Shown here in pieces: positions 30,567 to 33,439 of a stretch of 33,439 nt of DNA; positions within the stretch are counted from its first letter, which is position 1, and every line of letters begins with the position of its first letter. The translations under genes were made by a program, and so were the position numbers. The stretch covers positions 10,317 through 43,755 of the forward strand of contig DHDH01000037.1 in assembly GCA_002399235.1 (NCBI GenBank), given 5' to 3'. Under the pieces are notes generated by a model that was not told the origin of the DNA, ran no database searches, and worked only from the letters and a program-made list of their open reading frames with translations. This DNA comes from Firmicutes bacterium UBA4881. Lineage in GTDB: Bacteria > Bacillota > DTU065.

Positions 30567-30671
30567 TCTACTTCCCTCCCTAAAAAAATAACCTCTACTG
30601 TTAATTTATGTTTAGCATTTGGATCTAGAGATATTCATTTTATTAAACGCTATCTATATTAAACACTACGC

Positions 30672-30717
30672 AAAAAACAGAGGTGCCCTGCTAATAAAAG
30701 CATAGCTCCTCTGTTTT
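30672..30717 (-). terminator. Terminator of the cell-wall amidase gene
   Basis: A 10-bp stem (AAAACAGAGG with CCTCTGTTTT, 30674-30683 and 30708-30717) around a 24-nt loop region that can itself fold, followed on the minus strand by TT, after the amidase stop codon. Confidence 0.75.
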
Positions 30718-30733
30718 AACATGGTGTTGGTTC

Positions 30734-32995
30734 TTAATCTTCCCAACCATAGGTCTCGACATATTCTTTAATCGCCATAAAGATAGCTTCAGCATTTTTT
30801 TCAATAAAATCATCAGTTCGCTGCCATTCTTCAATCTTATAGTTGCTTATATAGTCACCTTCGGTAAGGATGGCTGGCATTGTCCATTGCCTAATTACTG
30901 CAAACGAACGATGGGCAAAGAAGCGATAATCAGAACCTTGGTGTTCATTCATATATTTAATAACTAACCTAGAGAGATCATGGCTGTATGGTGTGTAATA
31001 GTAAGCCTCAGATCCTTCTGCAGAACGATTGCTAGCAGCATTGTTATGAATGCTGACATACATATCGGTACGATTTTTCTCAGCTAAAGCCACGCGATCA
31101 TAAAGACCTGGCGCGTAATAATTGTATTCGTCACGTGTCATATAGACTGTAACCCCAGCAGCTTCCAACTTTGACTTCAATAACAAACCGGTCCTGAGGT
31201 TAACATCAGCTTCTCTTAGTCCAGTCGGACCAACTGCTCCTGAATCGGGACCATGCCCAGGATCAATGGTGATAGTCTTTCCTTCTAAAGAAGGTGTAAA
31301 TCTGCTCTTGAGTCTTAGGTTAAGTGTGTTACCTGCCATTTCATCTTTATAACCATAAAGATTTTTCCCTTTCAGATCGATGCGGTATTGAATAATGTCA
31401 TCTGTTACTTGAATTGGAGTAATTAATTTGACATAGTCAGTGTTTGACTTCCAAGCTATATGGTACACACCACTTGTGGAATTATAAAGTGTTAATATGA
31501 GTGCTGGTTCGTTAACTAGAGGTGTAACTGTATAGAAAACTGCATCCGATAAAGTGAAGCTAATAGTTGTGTAATCGGGAGGAGTCTCATTAACCACAAC
31601 ATTGGTTACGTTAGCTCTACCTGGAGCTGCGCCCCTTGGCAAGAAACGCAAATTGTTTCTGTGAGTCCAAGCGGAGAAGGTCTTAGCTGGCGAGATGCGA
31701 TACCAATCTCCTACTCTGCCAGTTATCTCTACTCTTGGCCCTTTACCAATGTGACAGATTCGATCGTAGTCTTCGGAAGGACCACTGCGAATTACAGCAG
31801 CACCATCTATGGGATAGAGTTCTGCAACCATCGGTTGTGAAGGATCATATACAGTTAAATAGGCCATGTTTCGTTCGGTTGTGTTGCCTGCTTCATCTGT
31901 TAAGGTTACTTGTATGGAGACACCTTCTGCAACGTCGTTAGGTTGAATACGGTAGATACCACGGTAACGAGCTGCGCCTTGTTCAGAGATGGGAAAAGGT
32001 CCCTTACTACCAATCGTAAAGCTACCGGTACATTTTTGTTCATTACTGGTAAAAGAAATATCTAAGACATCCCCAGGCATAAAAGCAATTGTGCCAGCAG
32101 GTTGGAATTCTCTAATTTCAGGCGGCTTGGTGTCTTTGACAATTCTCACAACATCAGAACACATATTACCAGCTTTATCCACTATCTCAAAATCGATATA
32201 ATTACGACCTTCTTTAAGTTTTACCTCAACTTCAAAGATACCTAGCGAATCTGCTTCTGTTTCAATCTCTTGCTCTGGCAAAATAACCTTAGCAAAAGGT
32301 TCTGTACGCCCTATAACAGTTACATAAGTGTCTTTGGCAAACTCCTCTGGATCAGGAGCTAATATTTCCAGTTGGGGGGTTATAGTATCTACAGTTAGCT
32401 TGAGAACATTATCATTAATATTGGGAAGAATTTCATCTAGAGCAGCTAGATAGATGAAATTCTCACCTTCTTTAAGAGGCACAAAAACCTCAAAAGAACC
32501 ATCTTCTGCCAAAATCACAGGCAGACCATTGACTATTAAACGATTCCTTGGACCAGTTTTGCCCACAACCTTGACTTCATTTGAAGTAAGATAACTATCG
32601 TTTGCTGGTTCTAAAATATCTAATTGGGGGATCGATGTATCTAAGATAATTTCTCTATGGATAGTTATAGAATCTGCAGCTTCTGGTCTTTGGGCTTTTA
32701 CCACAATGATATTACTTCCTTCTACAAGGGACACTTCTGTTTTAAAGGATCCATCTTCTAAAACCTCAACTTCTTTGCCTTGCACCCAAACAAGGCAGAG
32801 AGGTTCTGTTTTACCTCTTACCGTAATAACATCAAGATTTGTTCTGGGAATATAGTTAGGTCTAAATTGTAATGCCGGAAATGGCGGATATTCTATTTCT
32901 AAGCGTGGTACAGTATCTGCAGCTATACTTAAAACTCCCCAGACAAGAAATAAAGATAGCAAAATCCAGATTTTCTTGACCTTACTCAACACCAT
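30734..32995 (-). CDS. Multidomain N-acetylmuramoyl-L-alanine amidase
   Basis: A 753-residue exported peptidoglycan hydrolase that cuts between N-acetylmuramic acid and L-alanine. A signal peptide (residues 1-26, likely cleaved near SIAA-D) leads into three Ig-like repeats (about 54-120, 125-203, 207-287), each with G-[KR]-T-[EG]-P and a DGSF- or LGIF-type turn, a fourth beta domain (290-385), an SH3 domain (388-455) and an AMIN-like segment (464-565). The catalytic Amidase_3 domain (574-750) has Zn ligands His581 (DPGHG), Glu595 (READ) and His650 (SIHNN), and catalytic Glu712 (TEGDY). GGGGG is only 2 nt before the ATG, so GTG at 32992 or TTG at 32989 may be the true start. Single-gene unit. 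Confidence 0.92.
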   Translation of the reverse strand: MVLSKVKKIWILLSLFLVWGVLSIAADTVPRLEIEYPPFPALQFRPNYIPRTNLDVITVRGKTEPLCLVWVQGKEVEVLEDGSFKTEVSLVEGSNIIVVKAQRPEAADSITIHREIILDTSIPQLDILEPANDSYLTSNEVKVVGKTGPRNRLIVNGLPVILAEDGSFEVFVPLKEGENFIYLAALDEILPNINDNVLKLTVDTITPQLEILAPDPEEFAKDTYVTVIGRTEPFAKVILPEQEIETEADSLGIFEVEVKLKEGRNYIDFEIVDKAGNMCSDVVRIVKDTKPPEIREFQPAGTIAFMPGDVLDISFTSNEQKCTGSFTIGSKGPFPISEQGAARYRGIYRIQPNDVAEGVSIQVTLTDEAGNTTERNMAYLTVYDPSQPMVAELYPIDGAAVIRSGPSEDYDRICHIGKGPRVEITGRVGDWYRISPAKTFSAWTHRNNLRFLPRGAAPGRANVTNVVVNETPPDYTTISFTLSDAVFYTVTPLVNEPALILTLYNSTSGVYHIAWKSNTDYVKLITPIQVTDDIIQYRIDLKGKNLYGYKDEMAGNTLNLRLKSRFTPSLEGKTITIDPGHGPDSGAVGPTGLREADVNLRTGLLLKSKLEAAGVTVYMTRDEYNYYAPGLYDRVALAEKNRTDMYVSIHNNAASNRSAEGSEAYYYTPYSHDLSRLVIKYMNEHQGSDYRFFAHRSFAVIRQWTMPAILTEGDYISNYKIEEWQRTDDFIEKNAEAIFMAIKEYVETYGWED

Positions 32996-33159
32996 TACCC
33001 CCTTTATATATAATTCCCGATGTAACCATACTTCTGTCTTTACCTATTTTATCCTTTTTCATAGACATCTTTAGTCTTGTAGGTAAAACCTAACGTTTTC
33101 TAACAGACCCCACCAATTGAGTCTATTCATATCTACTCAGCAATTGAATTAGTGCAGAT

Positions 33160-33198
33160 AAAAAAAAGCTGTAGGTTTATTAGTAACAACCTACAGCT
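33160..33198 (-). terminator. Terminator of the ribokinase gene
   Basis: An 11-bp perfect stem (AGCTGTAGGTT with AACCTACAGCT, 33167-33177 and 33188-33198) followed on the minus strand by seven T residues. Confidence 0.92.
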
Positions 33199-33235
33199 AA
33201 ATAATATATTTTTATAGTCCTTCGATAAGCTAGTT

Positions 33236-33439
33236 TCATTTCCTGGCTTTTCCTTGAAATGCTTTTTCTACCTCTTCCCAGGTTGGCAAAGAGGGCTGGG
33301 CACCTTCTTTAGTAACTGCTAAGGCAGCTGCTTTCATAGCCCATTCAATAGCTTCGTGGAGTTTATACCCTTTGGCTAAAGCTGCTGCCAAACTCCCATT
33401 GAAACAATCTCCAGCGGCAGTTGTGTCGACAGCTTTAAC
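33236..33439 (-). CDS. rbsK: Ribokinase (PfkB family), C-terminal 67 residues only
   Basis: The end of a PfkB-family sugar kinase; the rest lies beyond the right edge of the window. The visible part contains the ATP/active-site signature VDTTAAGDCFNGSLAAALAKG, whose Asp after AAG is the catalytic base, followed by EAIEWAMKAAALAVTKEGAQPSLPTWEEV. The GAQPSxP ending is characteristic of ribokinase within the family, so the likely reaction is D-ribose plus ATP to ribose-5-phosphate. Stop TGA at 33236-33238, then a strong terminator. Confidence 0.87.
   Translation of the reverse strand, partial: VKAVDTTAAGDCFNGSLAAALAKGYKLHEAIEWAMKAAALAVTKEGAQPSLPTWEEVEKAFQGKARK

Overview
The window reads as chromosomal DNA of an AT-rich, probably anaerobic member of the Bacillota (Clostridia-like or a related deep class). 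Grounds: strong AGGAGG-type ribosome binding sites on nearly every gene, sigma-A style promoters, intrinsic terminators, a guanine riboswitch joined to a ykkC-family riboswitch, a PadR/HAAS pair, a YktB (DUF1054) gene and frequent TTG starts. Two predicted exported proteins, including the nucleoside-binding protein, carry signal-peptidase-I type leaders instead of a lipobox; this hints at, but does not prove, a two-membrane envelope. I see no rRNA, tRNA, CRISPR array, IS element or phage gene.

Layout. 183-1964 (-): DUF1054 protein, PrxQ/Bcp peroxiredoxin and ZIP metal transporter. 2293-5469 (-): TPR protein, GNAT acetyltransferase and ADP-ribosylglycohydrolase-fold protein, with a promoter at 5498-5526. 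5723-6832 (+): PAS-GGDEF diguanylate cyclase. 6865-7949 (-): PadR repressor and HAAS-domain partner with an overlapping promoter and operator. 8073-8279 (-): HMA metallochaperone-like protein. 8430-9644 (-): aspartate kinase. 9748-16736 (-): a seven-gene purine nucleoside uptake and salvage operon behind a tandem riboswitch. 17483-19199 (+): flavodiiron-like metallo-beta-lactamase protein, a 91-residue unknown and an exported helical protein. 19317-21704 (+): GH31 alpha-glucosidase. 21736-24517 (-): ABC exporter with an N-terminal extension and zinc ribbon plus its DUF1854 partner, preceded by a possible leader peptide. 24898-25095 (+): 65-residue unknown. 25122-30566 (-): molybdenum hydroxylase (xanthine dehydrogenase family) with three accessory genes. 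30734-32995 (-): multidomain cell-wall amidase. 33236-33439 (-): C-terminal end of a ribokinase.

How the genes work together. The central operon encodes a BMP-type purine nucleoside ABC importer (binding protein, double ATPase, two permeases), adenosine deaminase, an MTAP-family phosphorylase that carries the 6-oxopurine-type Asn at the base-recognition position, and a V4R-domain protein of unknown role. Together they would take up nucleosides, deaminate adenosine and release hypoxanthine or guanine plus (methylthio)ribose-1-phosphate. The leader has a guanine aptamer (C at the specificity position) directly followed by a ykkC subtype-2 aptamer (PRPP most likely) and one terminator whose 5' arm overlaps the second aptamer. 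This is the strongest finding. The molybdenum hydroxylase 10 kb away could oxidise the hypoxanthine further, but its substrate is not shown by sequence.
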